Positions 16,668 to 25,737 of a DNA stretch of 64,000 nt are shown here, in pieces (within the stretch, counting starts at the first letter, position 1; every line of letters begins with the position of its first letter). Where the stretch lies: the NCBI GenBank assembly GCA_963774405.1, contig CAVZEV010000007.1:222246-286245 (forward strand), in the 5' to 3' direction. Below the pieces are notes generated by a model. It was not told the origin of the DNA and did not search any database. It saw only the letters and a list, made by a program, of their open reading frames with translations. The stretch is from VRUE01 sp963774405 (lineage in GTDB: Bacteria; Actinomycetota; Thermoleophilia; Solirubrobacterales; 70-9). The position numbers and the translations under genes are program-made.

Positions 16668-17956
16668 CCGCTAAACCACGTCGCGTCGCCGTTGTCGGCG
16701 GCAACCGGATTCCCTTCGCGCGCTCCAACTCCGTCTACTCGCGGGCGTCGAACCAGGACATGCTCACCGCCGCCCTCGACGGGCTCGTCTCGCGCTACTC
16801 GCTCGAGGGCGAGGCGCTCGGCGAGGTCGCCGGCGGCGCCGTGCTCAAGCACTCGCGCGACCGCGACCTCACCCGCGAGAGCGTGCTCGGCACCCGCCTC
16901 GCCGCCGAGACGCCCGCCTACGACGTGCAGCAGGCCTGCGGCACCGGGCTAGAGACGACGATCCTCGTCGCCAACAAGATCGCCCTCGGCCAGATCGACG
17001 CCGGCATCGCCTGCGGCGCCGACACCACCTCCGACGCGCCGATCGGCCTCAACGAGGGCCTGCGCGAAGTCCTGCTCGACGCCAACCGCGAGAAGTCGAC
17101 CTTCGGCCGAGTCAAGCAGCTGACCCGGGTGCGGCCCAGCCACGTCGTGCCGGCGATCCCCCGCAACGAGGAGCCGCGCACCGGCCTCTCGATGGGCGAG
17201 CACTGCGCGATCATGGCGGCCGAGTGGGAAGTGGGACGCGAGGACCAGGACGAGCTCGCGGTCAACAGCCACCACCACCTCGCCGCGGCCTATGAGCGCG
17301 GCTTCATGGACGACCTGGTCAGCCCCTACCTCGGGTTGGAGCGCGACCAGAACCTGCGTCCCGACTCCTCGCCCGAGAAGCTGGCCAAGCTCGGCCCGGT
17401 CTTCGGCGGCCCCGAGGGGACGATGACCGCCGCCAACTCGACCCCGCTCTCCGACGGCGCCTCGGCGGTGCTGCTGGCGAGCGAGGAGTGGGCGAAGGAG
17501 CGCGACCTGCCGGTGCTTGCCTACTTCGTCGACGGCCAGACCGCCGCGGTCGACCACGTGCACAAGCGCGAGGGCCTGCTCATGGCGCCGGCTTACGCGA
17601 TGCCGCGCATGCTCGACCGCATCGGCACCGGGCTCGGCGATTTCGACTTCTACGAGATCCACGAGGCCTTCGCCGCCCAGGTGCTCTGCACGCTCAAGGC
17701 CTGGGAGGACCCGGCCTTCTGTCGCGACCGCCTCGGCCGGGAGGAGCCGCTCGGCTCGATCGAGTGCGAGCGGCTCAACGTCAACGGCGGCTCGCTTGCC
17801 GCCGGCCACCCCTTTGCCGCGACCGGCGGGCGGATCGTCGCCGGCCTCGCCAAGGCCCTGCATGAGCGGGGCTCGGGCCGCGGCCTGATCAGCATCTGCG
17901 CGGCCGCCGGCCAGGGCGTCGTCGCCGCGCTCGAAGCCCCAGGAGGAAGCAAGTGA
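16664..17956 (+). CDS. Acetyl-CoA C-acyltransferase (thiolase), FadA2/FadI-like
   Basis: A 430-residue type I thiolase. The nucleophilic Cys is in VQQACGTGLETTILV, and the catalytic His lies in EIHEAFAAQVLCTLKAWED and NGGSLAAGHPFAATGGR. The last catalytic segment is ICAAAGQGVVAALE, where the usual C-x-G is replaced by A-x-G (AAAGQG). It cleaves 3-ketoacyl-CoA in beta-oxidation or runs in the condensing direction. The start is TTG 16664, overlapping the TetR stop; GAAAG-GTGAAAG precedes it. The order thiolase, FabG4-like, MaoC-like matches the Mycobacterium fadA2-fabG4-htdX locus. Confidence 0.87.
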   Translation: MTAKPRRVAVVGGNRIPFARSNSVYSRASNQDMLTAALDGLVSRYSLEGEALGEVAGGAVLKHSRDRDLTRESVLGTRLAAETPAYDVQQACGTGLETTILVANKIALGQIDAGIACGADTTSDAPIGLNEGLREVLLDANREKSTFGRVKQLTRVRPSHVVPAIPRNEEPRTGLSMGEHCAIMAAEWEVGREDQDELAVNSHHHLAAAYERGFMDDLVSPYLGLERDQNLRPDSSPEKLAKLGPVFGGPEGTMTAANSTPLSDGASAVLLASEEWAKERDLPVLAYFVDGQTAAVDHVHKREGLLMAPAYAMPRMLDRIGTGLGDFDFYEIHEAFAAQVLCTLKAWEDPAFCRDRLGREEPLGSIECERLNVNGGSLAAGHPFAATGGRIVAGLAKALHERGSGRGLISICAAAGQGVVAALEAPGGSK

Positions 17957-18029
17957 GTGTTCAAATCGACACGGTGACTTCCGGTCGTTCGAATCCGTGG
18001 CGATTTGAACGCGAAACCGGAGGCGTGAG

Positions 18030-19352
18030 ATGAGCGATCTCTACACACAGGTAGTCAACTCGCCCCCGGGCCGGATGATCGCCGGCCGGGTCGGCCTGCC
18101 CCAGCCGACACAGCTGGAGCGCTATGAGCCCGGCGCTCCCGTCATCGCCGGGGCCGTGCTCAGCGGCGGCGCCCCGCGCGGCCGCCTCGGCAAACGGGTC
18201 GAGCAGGTGCTGGGCGACATCGGAGCCGGCAAACCCGAGACCACCGAGGCACGGGTCAAGGCGCTGGTCTTCGACGCCACCGGCATCGCCGACTCGACCG
18301 AGCTGGTCGAGCTGCAGCGCTTCTTCCACCCCAACGTGAGGCGAGTGCAGCGCTCCGGCCGCGTCGTGGTGCTCGGCACGCCGCCGGCCGGCCTGCCGGC
18401 GCGGGCGGCGACCGCGCAGCGGGCGCTTGAGGGGTTCACGCGCTCGCTGGCCAAGGAGATCGGCCGCGGCATCGCCGTGCAGCTCGTCTACGTCGCCGAG
18501 GGCGCCGAGGAGGAGATCGACTCCACCCTGCGCTTCCTGCTCTCCCCCCGCTCCGCCTACGTCTCCGGCCAGGTGATCGAGGTGGGCAAGGCGGTGACGA
18601 AGACGCCCGAGATCGACTGGGAGCGCCCGCTCGCGGGCAAGCTGGCGCTGGTCACCGGCGCCTCGCGCGGGATCGGCGAGGCGATCGCCGAGACCCTGCA
18701 CCGCGACGGCGCCGGGCTCGTCCTTCTCGACGTGCCCGCACTCTCCGCCGACCTGGCCGCGGTCGCCGGGCGGCTCGGCGCCGCGACGATCGAGCTCGAC
18801 ATCACCGAGCCCGACGCGCCGCTGCAGATCGCCGCGGCGATCCCCGACGGCGTCGACGTCGTCGTCCACAACGCCGGCGTCACCCGCGACCGCACGATCG
18901 CCAAGATGCCGGAGGACCGCTGGAGCTCGCTGATGGAGATCAACCTCTCCAGCGAGGAGCGGATCAACGACGAGCTGCTCGCCAAGGACCTGCTGCGGCC
19001 CAACGGGCGCATCGTCTGCGTCTCCTCGATGAGCGGCATCGCCGGCAACTCCGGCCAGACCAACTACGCCACCTCGAAGGCCGGCGTGATCGGCATAGTC
19101 GAAGCGCTGGCGCCCGAGCTGGCCAAGCGCAAGGCGACGATCAACGCGGTCGCGCCCGGCTTCATCGAGACCCAGATGACCGGAGCGATGCCGATCGCGA
19201 TCCGCGAAGCCGGGCGACGGATGAACAGCATGTCGCAGGGAGGCCTGCCGGTTGACGTCGCCGAGACGATCGCCTGGTTCGCCGGCCCGGCCTCGACCGG
19301 CGTCAACGGCAACACGGTCCGCGTCTGCGGCCAGAGCCTGCTGGGGGCCTGA
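18030..19352 (+). CDS. fabG: High-molecular-weight 3-oxoacyl reductase, FabG4-like
   Basis: A 440-residue protein, about 200 residues longer than an ordinary FabG. The N-terminal half is a degenerate Rossmann-like domain (LGTPPAGLPARAATAQRALE). The C-terminal half is a classical SDR: LALVTGASRGIGEAIAETL (NADPH site), VHNAGVTRDRTI, SSMSGIAGNSGQTNYATSKAG (Ser, Tyr, Lys) and NAVAPGFIETQMTGAM. This matches mycobacterial FabG4, which reduces 3-oxoacyl-CoA/ACP with long chains. About 70 bases separate it from the thiolase. It overlaps the MaoC gene by an ATGA. Confidence 0.87.
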   Translation: MSDLYTQVVNSPPGRMIAGRVGLPQPTQLERYEPGAPVIAGAVLSGGAPRGRLGKRVEQVLGDIGAGKPETTEARVKALVFDATGIADSTELVELQRFFHPNVRRVQRSGRVVVLGTPPAGLPARAATAQRALEGFTRSLAKEIGRGIAVQLVYVAEGAEEEIDSTLRFLLSPRSAYVSGQVIEVGKAVTKTPEIDWERPLAGKLALVTGASRGIGEAIAETLHRDGAGLVLLDVPALSADLAAVAGRLGAATIELDITEPDAPLQIAAAIPDGVDVVVHNAGVTRDRTIAKMPEDRWSSLMEINLSSEERINDELLAKDLLRPNGRIVCVSSMSGIAGNSGQTNYATSKAGVIGIVEALAPELAKRKATINAVAPGFIETQMTGAMPIAIREAGRRMNSMSQGGLPVDVAETIAWFAGPASTGVNGNTVRVCGQSLLGA

Positions 19353-20275
19353 TGAGCGCCCGCACCCTGGAGAGCTCGCCCAGCATCCTGCCGCTCTACG
19401 CGCGGGCCGCGGCGCCGATGGTCCCGGGCGCCTCGCTGCTGCCCTTCATCCCGGGCGGCGGCAAGGAGATCCCCGAGATCGAGCTGACCCTGCCGGGCGT
19501 CCGCGCCGGCTCCGAGCAGGTCGCCGCCTACGCCCGCGTCTGCGGCTTCACCCTGCGCGACCACCTGCCGCCGACCTACCCGCACGTGCTGGCCTTCCCG
19601 CTGCACATGGCGGTGATGGCCGAAGGCAGCTTCCCCTTCGGCGCCGTCGGCCTCGTCCACGTCGAGAACCGGATCGTCCAGCAGCGGCGCATCGGCCTCC
19701 ACGAGGAGCTGACGATCAAGGTCAAGCCGACCAAGCTGACCCCCCACCCCAAGGGCAAGACCTTCTCACTGGTGACGAAGGTAAAGGCAGGACACCGAAT
19801 CGCCTGGGAGAGCACCAGCACCATGCTCCGCCGCACCAAACAGCCCGCCGACGGGACGAAACCCGGACATATCGACACGGTTTCGGCCCATCGGCCCCTG
19901 GGGGATGAGGCGGCTGGGGCTACTTGGAAGCTCGGTGGGGACTTGGGGCGGCGCTACGCGGCGGTGTCCGGCGATCGCAACCCGATTCACATGCACGCCT
20001 GGACGGCGAAGCCGCTCGGGTTTCCGCGGGCGATTGCGCACGGGATGTGGACCAAGGCGCGCTGCTTGGCGGCGATCGAGAGTCGCCTCCCCGACGCCTT
20101 TCAGGTCGATGTGCGCTTCCGCAAGCCGATCCTGCTGCCCGGCCGGGTCGAGTTCGCCAGTACTTCGCAGGGAGACGAGATCGCATTCGCGGTGCGCGAC
20201 GCCAAGCGCGGCACGCCGCACCTCGACGGCTCGGTGAAGCCGCTCGAGGCCAAACCCAAGAACGGGAGGAAGTAG
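19352..20275 (+). CDS. MaoC-family dehydratase, HtdX-like
   Basis: A 307-residue double hot-dog protein. The N-terminal half (TYPHVLAFPLHMAVMAEGSF) is the non-catalytic repeat. The C-terminal half carries the hydratase-2 motif as YAAVSGDRNPIHMHAWTAKP, with the catalytic Asp and His, followed by GFPRAIAHGMWTKARCLA. It hydrates trans-2-enoyl-CoA or dehydrates the 3-hydroxyacyl form. The start ATG overlaps the FabG4 stop (ATGA). Codon choice is G/T-ending between about 19900 and 20100, unlike the C-ending flanks. Confidence 0.85.
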   Translation: MSARTLESSPSILPLYARAAAPMVPGASLLPFIPGGGKEIPEIELTLPGVRAGSEQVAAYARVCGFTLRDHLPPTYPHVLAFPLHMAVMAEGSFPFGAVGLVHVENRIVQQRRIGLHEELTIKVKPTKLTPHPKGKTFSLVTKVKAGHRIAWESTSTMLRRTKQPADGTKPGHIDTVSAHRPLGDEAAGATWKLGGDLGRRYAAVSGDRNPIHMHAWTAKPLGFPRAIAHGMWTKARCLAAIESRLPDAFQVDVRFRKPILLPGRVEFASTSQGDEIAFAVRDAKRGTPHLDGSVKPLEAKPKNGRK

Positions 20276-20277
20276 CA

Positions 20278-21615
20278 ATGCCCACCGCAACAGAGGACAA
20301 GGGAGTGGCCGAGCGCAGCATGGGCCTCGGCCTGCGCTGGCTCAACAAGCTCGCCGGCTCGGACCTGCTCGACCGCATCCGCATCCGCAAGCAGATCGAG
20401 CGGGCGCTCTTCACCGGCACCAAGAACGGCTTCCGCTCGGCGACCGCCGCCGGGCGCACCTTCAAGGCCGCCCAGAGCCTGACCGGCCCGGCGCGACAGA
20501 AGCCGAGCAAGCCGCGGGCGCTCTTCGACATCAGCCCCGACGACGAGCAGCAGATGCTGCAGGAAGGCGTGCGCGACTTCGCCGAGGCGAAGGTGCGGCC
20601 GGTCGCCAAGCAGGCCGACTTCGACCGCTCGACCCCGGCCGAGGTGCTCTCCCAGGCCAACGAGCTCGGCGTCAACATGCTCGGCGTCCCCGAGGAGCTC
20701 GGCGGCGTCATGCATGAGCAGGCCGCGGTGACCAGCGTCCTGATCGGCGAGGCCTTCGCCCACGGCGACATGGGCATCGCCTACGCGGCGCTCGCTCCCG
20801 GTGCGGTCGCCACCGCGATCGGCCACTGGGGCACGCCCGAGCAGGAGGCGACCTACCTGCCCGCCTTCACCGGCGAGGACACGCCGGCGGCGGCGCTCGC
20901 AATCCTTGAGCCACGGCCGCTGTTCGACCCGCTGAAGCTGGAGACGACGGCGTCCAAGAAGGGCGAGGACTGGGTGCTGAGCGGCACCAAGTCGCTGCTC
21001 GCCCGGCCCGCCGAGTGCGAGCTCTTCCTCGTCGCCGCCGAGGCCGAGGGCATCGGCCCGGCGCTCTTCGTGATCGAGTCGGGCACCGCCGGCCTCACCG
21101 TCGAGGAGGAGCCGGCGATGGGGCTGCGCCCCGCCGCAACCGGTCGCCTGCTGCTCGAGGACGTCAAGCTGCCCGCCGATGCCCTGCTCGGCGAGGGCAA
21201 GCGCGAGGACTACGTCGAGTGCGTGCAGCGGGCCCGGCTCGCCTGGTGCGCGCTGGCGGTCGGCACGGCGCAGGCCACGCTCGACTACGTCAAGCAGTAC
21301 GTCAACGAGCGCACCGCCTTCGGCGAACCGATCTCCAACCGCCAGAGCGTCGCCTTCGGAGTCTCCGACATCGGCATCGAGAGCGAAGGCATGCGGCTCG
21401 CCACCTACCGCGCCGCCGGCCGCGCCGACCAGGGCAAGGATTTCGCCCGCGAGACGGCGATGGCCCGCCGGCTCTGCGCCCAGAAGGGGATGCAGATCGG
21501 CTCCGAAGGGGTGCAGCTGCTGGGAGGCCACGGCTTCGTCAAGGAGCACCCGGTCGAGCGCTGGTACCGCGACCTCCGTGCAGCGGGCGTGATGGAGGGC
21601 GCCCTGCTCGTCTAG
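20278..21615 (+). CDS. Acyl-CoA dehydrogenase
   Basis: A 445-residue flavoprotein starting MPTATEDKGVAERSM at ATG 20278, two bases after the preceding stop. After a basic N-terminal extension (about 80 residues) comes the ACAD fold: DDEQQMLQEGVRDFAEAKV, LGVPEELGGVMHEQAAVTSV, the middle beta domain, and the C-terminal helical domain with RTAFGEPISNRQSVAFGVSD and LLGGHGFVKEHPVERWYRD. It oxidises acyl-CoA to enoyl-CoA, passing electrons to ETF. The expected catalytic Glu lies in the VERWYRDLR region or an alternative position; I did not assign it. It is followed 29 bases later by a second ACAD. Confidence 0.87.
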   Translation: MPTATEDKGVAERSMGLGLRWLNKLAGSDLLDRIRIRKQIERALFTGTKNGFRSATAAGRTFKAAQSLTGPARQKPSKPRALFDISPDDEQQMLQEGVRDFAEAKVRPVAKQADFDRSTPAEVLSQANELGVNMLGVPEELGGVMHEQAAVTSVLIGEAFAHGDMGIAYAALAPGAVATAIGHWGTPEQEATYLPAFTGEDTPAAALAILEPRPLFDPLKLETTASKKGEDWVLSGTKSLLARPAECELFLVAAEAEGIGPALFVIESGTAGLTVEEEPAMGLRPAATGRLLLEDVKLPADALLGEGKREDYVECVQRARLAWCALAVGTAQATLDYVKQYVNERTAFGEPISNRQSVAFGVSDIGIESEGMRLATYRAAGRADQGKDFARETAMARRLCAQKGMQIGSEGVQLLGGHGFVKEHPVERWYRDLRAAGVMEGALLV

Positions 21616-21644
21616 CGCCAAGCGCTGAGAGCTGAAAGGAAGCC

Positions 21645-22865
21645 ATGATCAATCTCGAGATACCAAAGAAGTTCAAGCCCCTCGCCCAGCAGGCGAACCA
21701 GGTCGCGACCGAGGTCTTCCGACCGATCTCGCGCAAGTACGACGAGGCGGAGCACTCCTACCCCAAGGAGCTCGACATGCTCGCCTCGCTGATCGACGGC
21801 ATGAACGAGGGCTCCGACATCGGCGGTGCCGGTGCGGCCGGGGTGCGCCGCGAGTCAAACGGCGACGCCGAAGCGGGCAACCGCAACGGCTCCAACCTCT
21901 CCACCGTGCTCGGCATCATCGAGCTCTGCTGGGGCGACGTCGGCCTGCTGCTCTCGATGCCCCGCCAGGGCCTCGGCAACTCGGCGATCGCCTCGGTGGC
22001 GAGCGACGAGCAGCTCGAGCGCTACGGCGGCAAGTGGGCGGCGATGGCGATCACCGAGCCCGAGGCGGGCTCCGACTCGGCCTCGATCCGCACCACGGCC
22101 GACCTCGACGGCGACGAGTACGTGCTCAACGGCGAGAAGATCTTCGTCACCTCGGGCGACCGCGCCGACCTGATCGTGGTCTGGGCGACGCTCGACCGCA
22201 AAGTCGGGCGGGCGGCGATCCGCTCCTTCATCGTCGAGCGCGACAACCCGGGCCTGAAACTGGACCGGCTCGAGCACAAGCTCGGCATCCGCGCCTCGGA
22301 CACCGCCAACTTCACGCTGCAGGACTGCCGGGTGCCGAAGGAGGCGCTGCTCGGCGACCCGGAGGTCAAGTCCGACCCCAAGCAGGGCTTCGGCGGCGCG
22401 ATGCAGACCTTCGACAACACGCGGCCGCTGGTCGCCGCGATGGCGGTCGGCGTCGCCCGCGCCTCGCTCGAGGAGACGCGCAAGCGACTCGAAGAGGCGG
22501 GCGTCGAGATCGACTACGACACCCCGGCTCTCTCCCAGTCCGCGGCGGCGGCCCGCTACCTCGAGATGGAGTCCGACTACGAGGCGGCGCACCTGCTCAC
22601 CCTGCAGGCGGCCTGGATGGCCGACAACGGCAAGCCGAACTCGCTGCAGGCATCGATGGCGAAGGCCAAGGCGGGGCGCACCTGCGTCGACGTGGCGCTT
22701 GGCTGCGTCGAGCTGTGCGGGTCCGTTGGCTATGGCGAGAACGAGTTGCTCGAGAAGTGGGCCAGGGACGCGAAGATTCTCGACATCTTCGAGGGGACGC
22801 AGCAGATTCAGCTGCTGATCGTGGCTCGGCAGTTGCTGGGTAAGTCCTCGAGTGAATTGAGGTAA
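21645..22865 (+). CDS. Acyl-CoA dehydrogenase
   Basis: A 406-residue ACAD, preceded by a good ribosome binding site (GAAAGGAAGCC). Motifs: AMAITEPEAGSDSASIRTTA (FAD/substrate binding), FVTSGDRADLIVVWATLD, GIRASDTANFTLQDCRVP, AGRTCVDVALGCVELCGSVG and a C-terminal EKWARDAKILDIFEGTQQIQ typical for the family. It ends the TetR-controlled operon. The two neighbouring ACADs differ clearly and may form a heteromer, as described for some actinobacterial FadE pairs. Its stop (22863-22865) touches the family B hairpin. Confidence 0.88.
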   Translation: MINLEIPKKFKPLAQQANQVATEVFRPISRKYDEAEHSYPKELDMLASLIDGMNEGSDIGGAGAAGVRRESNGDAEAGNRNGSNLSTVLGIIELCWGDVGLLLSMPRQGLGNSAIASVASDEQLERYGGKWAAMAITEPEAGSDSASIRTTADLDGDEYVLNGEKIFVTSGDRADLIVVWATLDRKVGRAAIRSFIVERDNPGLKLDRLEHKLGIRASDTANFTLQDCRVPKEALLGDPEVKSDPKQGFGGAMQTFDNTRPLVAAMAVGVARASLEETRKRLEEAGVEIDYDTPALSQSAAAARYLEMESDYEAAHLLTLQAAWMADNGKPNSLQASMAKAKAGRTCVDVALGCVELCGSVGYGENELLEKWARDAKILDIFEGTQQIQLLIVARQLLGKSSSELR

Positions 22866-22940
22866 GAGGGCCGGGGGCCGTCCCCAAAACGCGCGGCAGG
22901 AGCCGCGCTTGAGTGTTTTGGGGACGGCCCCCGGCCCTCT
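22865..22940 (+). repeat. Long hairpin element, family B, copy 1
   Basis: A perfect 26-bp stem (22865-22890 with 22915-22940) closes a 24-nt loop (22891-22914) which itself folds as GCGCGGC-AGGA-GCCGCGC followed by TTGAGT. It begins at the final base of the ACAD stop codon. The loop matches those at 34614 and (inverted) 34804, while the stem is unique to this copy. Confidence 0.85.
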
Positions 22941-22972
22941 TTCGACAGCTCCCTGCGGACCTCTCAGCCAGC

Positions 22973-24121
22973 TCAGGCCAGGAGGTTCTGTCGCAACCAC
23001 TCAGCCAGGAAAGGTTCCGTGATGCGGTAGGCGCCGCCTTCGCCGCTGACCAGTTCGCGTTGTGTGAGCGCCCGGAGGGCCTTTTGGACGTTGGTGGCCG
23101 GGGGGAGGTTGTGGTCGGTGCGATAGGCGGCGCTGAAGGGGCGGCCGGGTTCGCGGGCGAGGGCCTGGAGGACCTGCTTTTGGACGGCTGAGGCGCCTTC
23201 CCAGAGCAGGCTGAAGTGGGCGTGCTCGGAGCGCAGGACCGCCGCCAGGGCCCGGTCCAGCTCGGCCTGGCCGGCGGGGGCGTCCCCGGTCTGCTCCCAG
23301 AGGGAGTAGCAGAGCTCCTGGGTCGCGTAGGGGTGGCCGTCGGTGCGGACGAGGGCATCCGCCACGACCGCGTCCTCCACCTTCCGGCCGCTGTCGTGGA
23401 AGCGCTCGACGATGAAGGCGGCGAACGGCTCGACCGGGATGTTGCCCAGCTCGATCGACTTGGCGCTGCGCCAGAACGGCTCATGGGCGTCGTCGAAGAT
23501 GCGCTCCATGATGTGCTGCTTGCTGCCCAGATACACGTGAGCGATCTCCGGCTGGCGCTGGAACACCGAGCGCAGGAGCTTGGGCAGGCCGGGATCGATG
23601 TCGACGATCTCCTGGAACTCGTCCATGACCAGGGCGGCTCGCCGCCCGCGGGCGCTGCCGAGCTCGGCCGGAAGCTCGAGCAGCCTTTCCAGGGTCGCGT
23701 CGATCTCGGCCGGCCGTTGAGCGATGCCGAAGCTGAAGGAGAGGCTGCCGTCGTCGGGGTTGACGTTGATCGTCGGCTGCACACCGAGGCCACGGAAGGG
23801 CGCGAGCGCCTTCTCCCGAACTCGCTCGAGCGGCGAGGCGATCTGCTCGTAGATCGACTTCGCCAGTGCCGCGGCGAGCGCCTCCTTGCTCGGCGTGGTC
23901 ATCAGGTCGACCTGGGCCACCAGCACCTGCTCGGCGGTGAGAACATGGGCAGCGCGCCAAACCAGCGAGGACTTGCCGCAGCGTCGAGGAGCGAAGACGA
24001 CGACGTCCTGGCCGTTGCGAATGTCGCTGGTCAGCTCGGCAAGCTCACTTTCGCGATCGGCAAACGATTGATCGAGCGCGAGGGCTCCAAAGCTGAAGGG
24101 GTTGGTCTTTTTTATACCCAA
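22973..24121 (-). CDS. AAA ATPase, archaeal-type ATPase_2 family
   Basis: A 382-residue STAND-like ATPase. It reads FADRESELAELTSDI, then the P-loop VVVFAPRRCGKSSLVWRAAH (a degenerate Walker A ending GKSS), Walker B AALVMDEFQEIVDIDPGL, a sensor region (HVYLGSKQHIMERIF) and a C-terminal winged helix (LTQRELVSGEGGAYRITEPFL). Such proteins occur in archaea and scattered bacteria, often near mobile or defence genes; the role is usually unknown. The best start is TTG 24121 (TTG-GGT-ATA-AAA). Upstream DNA is strikingly AT-rich. It is convergent with the ACAD operon and precedes the indel-rich region. Confidence 0.75.
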   Translation of the reverse strand: MGIKKTNPFSFGALALDQSFADRESELAELTSDIRNGQDVVVFAPRRCGKSSLVWRAAHVLTAEQVLVAQVDLMTTPSKEALAAALAKSIYEQIASPLERVREKALAPFRGLGVQPTINVNPDDGSLSFSFGIAQRPAEIDATLERLLELPAELGSARGRRAALVMDEFQEIVDIDPGLPKLLRSVFQRQPEIAHVYLGSKQHIMERIFDDAHEPFWRSAKSIELGNIPVEPFAAFIVERFHDSGRKVEDAVVADALVRTDGHPYATQELCYSLWEQTGDAPAGQAELDRALAAVLRSEHAHFSLLWEGASAVQKQVLQALAREPGRPFSAAYRTDHNLPPATNVQKALRALTQRELVSGEGGAYRITEPFLAEWLRQNLLA

Positions 24122-24271
24122 AAGTATTATACCTCAAGCTATAAATTAGTTCGTGGCGAGATTCAGCCTATATACTAATAGGCATAATACCAATCAGTAT
24201 AGAACCCCGGCTTGCCTGGCCTCGCAGCCACTTCTCTATAAGTCCGTGTTCGAGATGGAACTCCCCCGCCC
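24122..24271. promoter_or_regulatory. AT-rich divergent promoter region
   Basis: This 150-base stretch is far less GC-rich than the rest of the window. On the minus strand GGTATAATAC contains a perfect TATAAT just upstream of the ATPase start, followed by GGGTATAAAA. Further out, ATACTAATAGGCATAATACC and AATCAGTATA form imperfect repeats. It probably drives the ATPase gene. Confidence 0.5.
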
Positions 24272-25733
24272 GTGAACTTCATCGAGGACGTGATGGAGCA
24301 GCTCGCCCGCCTCGCGGCGCGGGATCGTCGCCGTCGCCGGCGACGGGCGAGCGGCGGGACTGGCACTTCGGCGAACTGATCGCCGCTCGGCTGGGCTCTC
24401 AGGGGCACTCGCCGCGCGCGGCGTGAGGCGCGGAGACGTGGTGATGACCCTCGTCGGCAACCGGATCGAGTGGGCGCTGACGTTGCTCGCCTGCTGGCGG
24501 ATGGGGGCGGTCGCGCTGCCCTGCAGCCCGATGCTGCGGCGCCACGATTTCGCGCTTGCGGGTGAGCTGCCGCCGCGCCGAAGCTCTGCGTCGGCGAAGC
24601 GGAGCTCGCTGTCGGCCGAACTGCCGGACGGCGTGGCGACGATGACGCTCGAGGAGGTCGCCGCGGTGCTCGACGAGGACCGCGCCGCAGGAGACGCCGG
24701 CGGCGATCGAGGAGATGGACGCCGAGGACCCGGCGCTGATCGTCTTCACCTCGGGCACGACCGGCGAGCCGCGCGGCGTCGTCCACGCCTACCGCTACCT
24801 GCTCGGGCAGCGCGGCCAGGCCGAGCACTGGCTCGCCTCGCGCCCCGGCGAGCTGGCCTGGTGCACGACCGCGACCGGGCTGGTCGAAGTCGGCCCGCAA
24901 CGTCTTCCTCGCCCCCTGGCTGGCCGGCGCCGCGGCGACGATCCACGCCGGGCGCTTCGACCCGGCCGAGCGGCTCGACTTCGTCGAGGCGCTCGAGCGT
25001 CAACGTGCTCTGCCAGGCGCCGACCGAGTACCGGATGATCGCCAAGCGCACCGCCCTGCGCCCGCTCCCCGCCCTGCGCCGCATGGTCTCCGCCGGCGAG
25101 GCGCTGGAGGCCGAGACGATCGCCGCCTTCCGCGCTGCGACGGGCTCGAGGCCCGCCGACGGCTACGGCCAGACCGAGACCGGCCACATCTGCGGCAACC
25201 TCGAAGGCGCGCCCGTGCGCGCCGGGCTCGATGGGCAGGCCGCTGCCGGGGATGGAGGTCCGTCTGCGTCGACGGCGAGCTGCAGCTCAAGCGCCGCCTC
25301 CTCCCCCACCTTCTTCTCGCGCTACCTCGACGGCGAGCGCTTCGCGGGCGAGTGGTGGCCGACCGGCGACCTGGTGCGCCAGAAGAGGACGACGGGCTAC
25401 CTCTTCTTCGAGGGTCGCGACGACGACATCATCGTCTCCTCCGGCTACCGGATCGGACCCGTCGAGGTCGAGTCGGCGCTGCTCTCCCATCCCGCCGTCG
25501 CCGAGGCCGCCGCGGTCGCCGCGCCGGACCCCGAGCGCGGCGCCGTCGTGCGCGCGATCGTCGTGCCCCGCGGGCGCGAGCCGAGCGAGGAGCTGGCGCG
25601 CGAGCTGCAGGAGCACTGCAAGCGCGAAACGGCCCCCTACAAGTTCCCCCGCATCGTCGAGTTCGCGGCCGAGCTGCCGAAGACCAGCAGCGGCAAGGTC
25701 AAGCGGGCCGAGCTCCGACGACGGGTAACCTGA
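24272..25733 (+). pseudogene. AMP-dependent acyl-CoA synthetase (many frameshifts)
   Basis: Starts GTG-AAC-TTC at 24272. In shifting frames one can follow an ANL-superfamily enzyme: GDVVMTLVGNRIEWALTLLA, the P-loop IVFTSGTTGEPRGVVHAYRY, APTEYRMIAKRTALRPLP, DGYGQTETGHICGNLEG, GEWWPTGDLVRQ, YLFFEGRDDDIIVSSGYRIG and a C-terminal KTSSGKVKRAEL with the catalytic Lys. That is a medium-chain acyl-CoA or acetyl-CoA synthetase-like fold activating a carboxylate with ATP. At least eight one-base indels are visible (for example accggGctggtcg, gtctGcgtcgac, cgcCgacggc). All core motifs are intact, so sequencing error is as likely as true inactivation. Confidence 0.75.
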
Positions 25734-25737
25734 CGCC

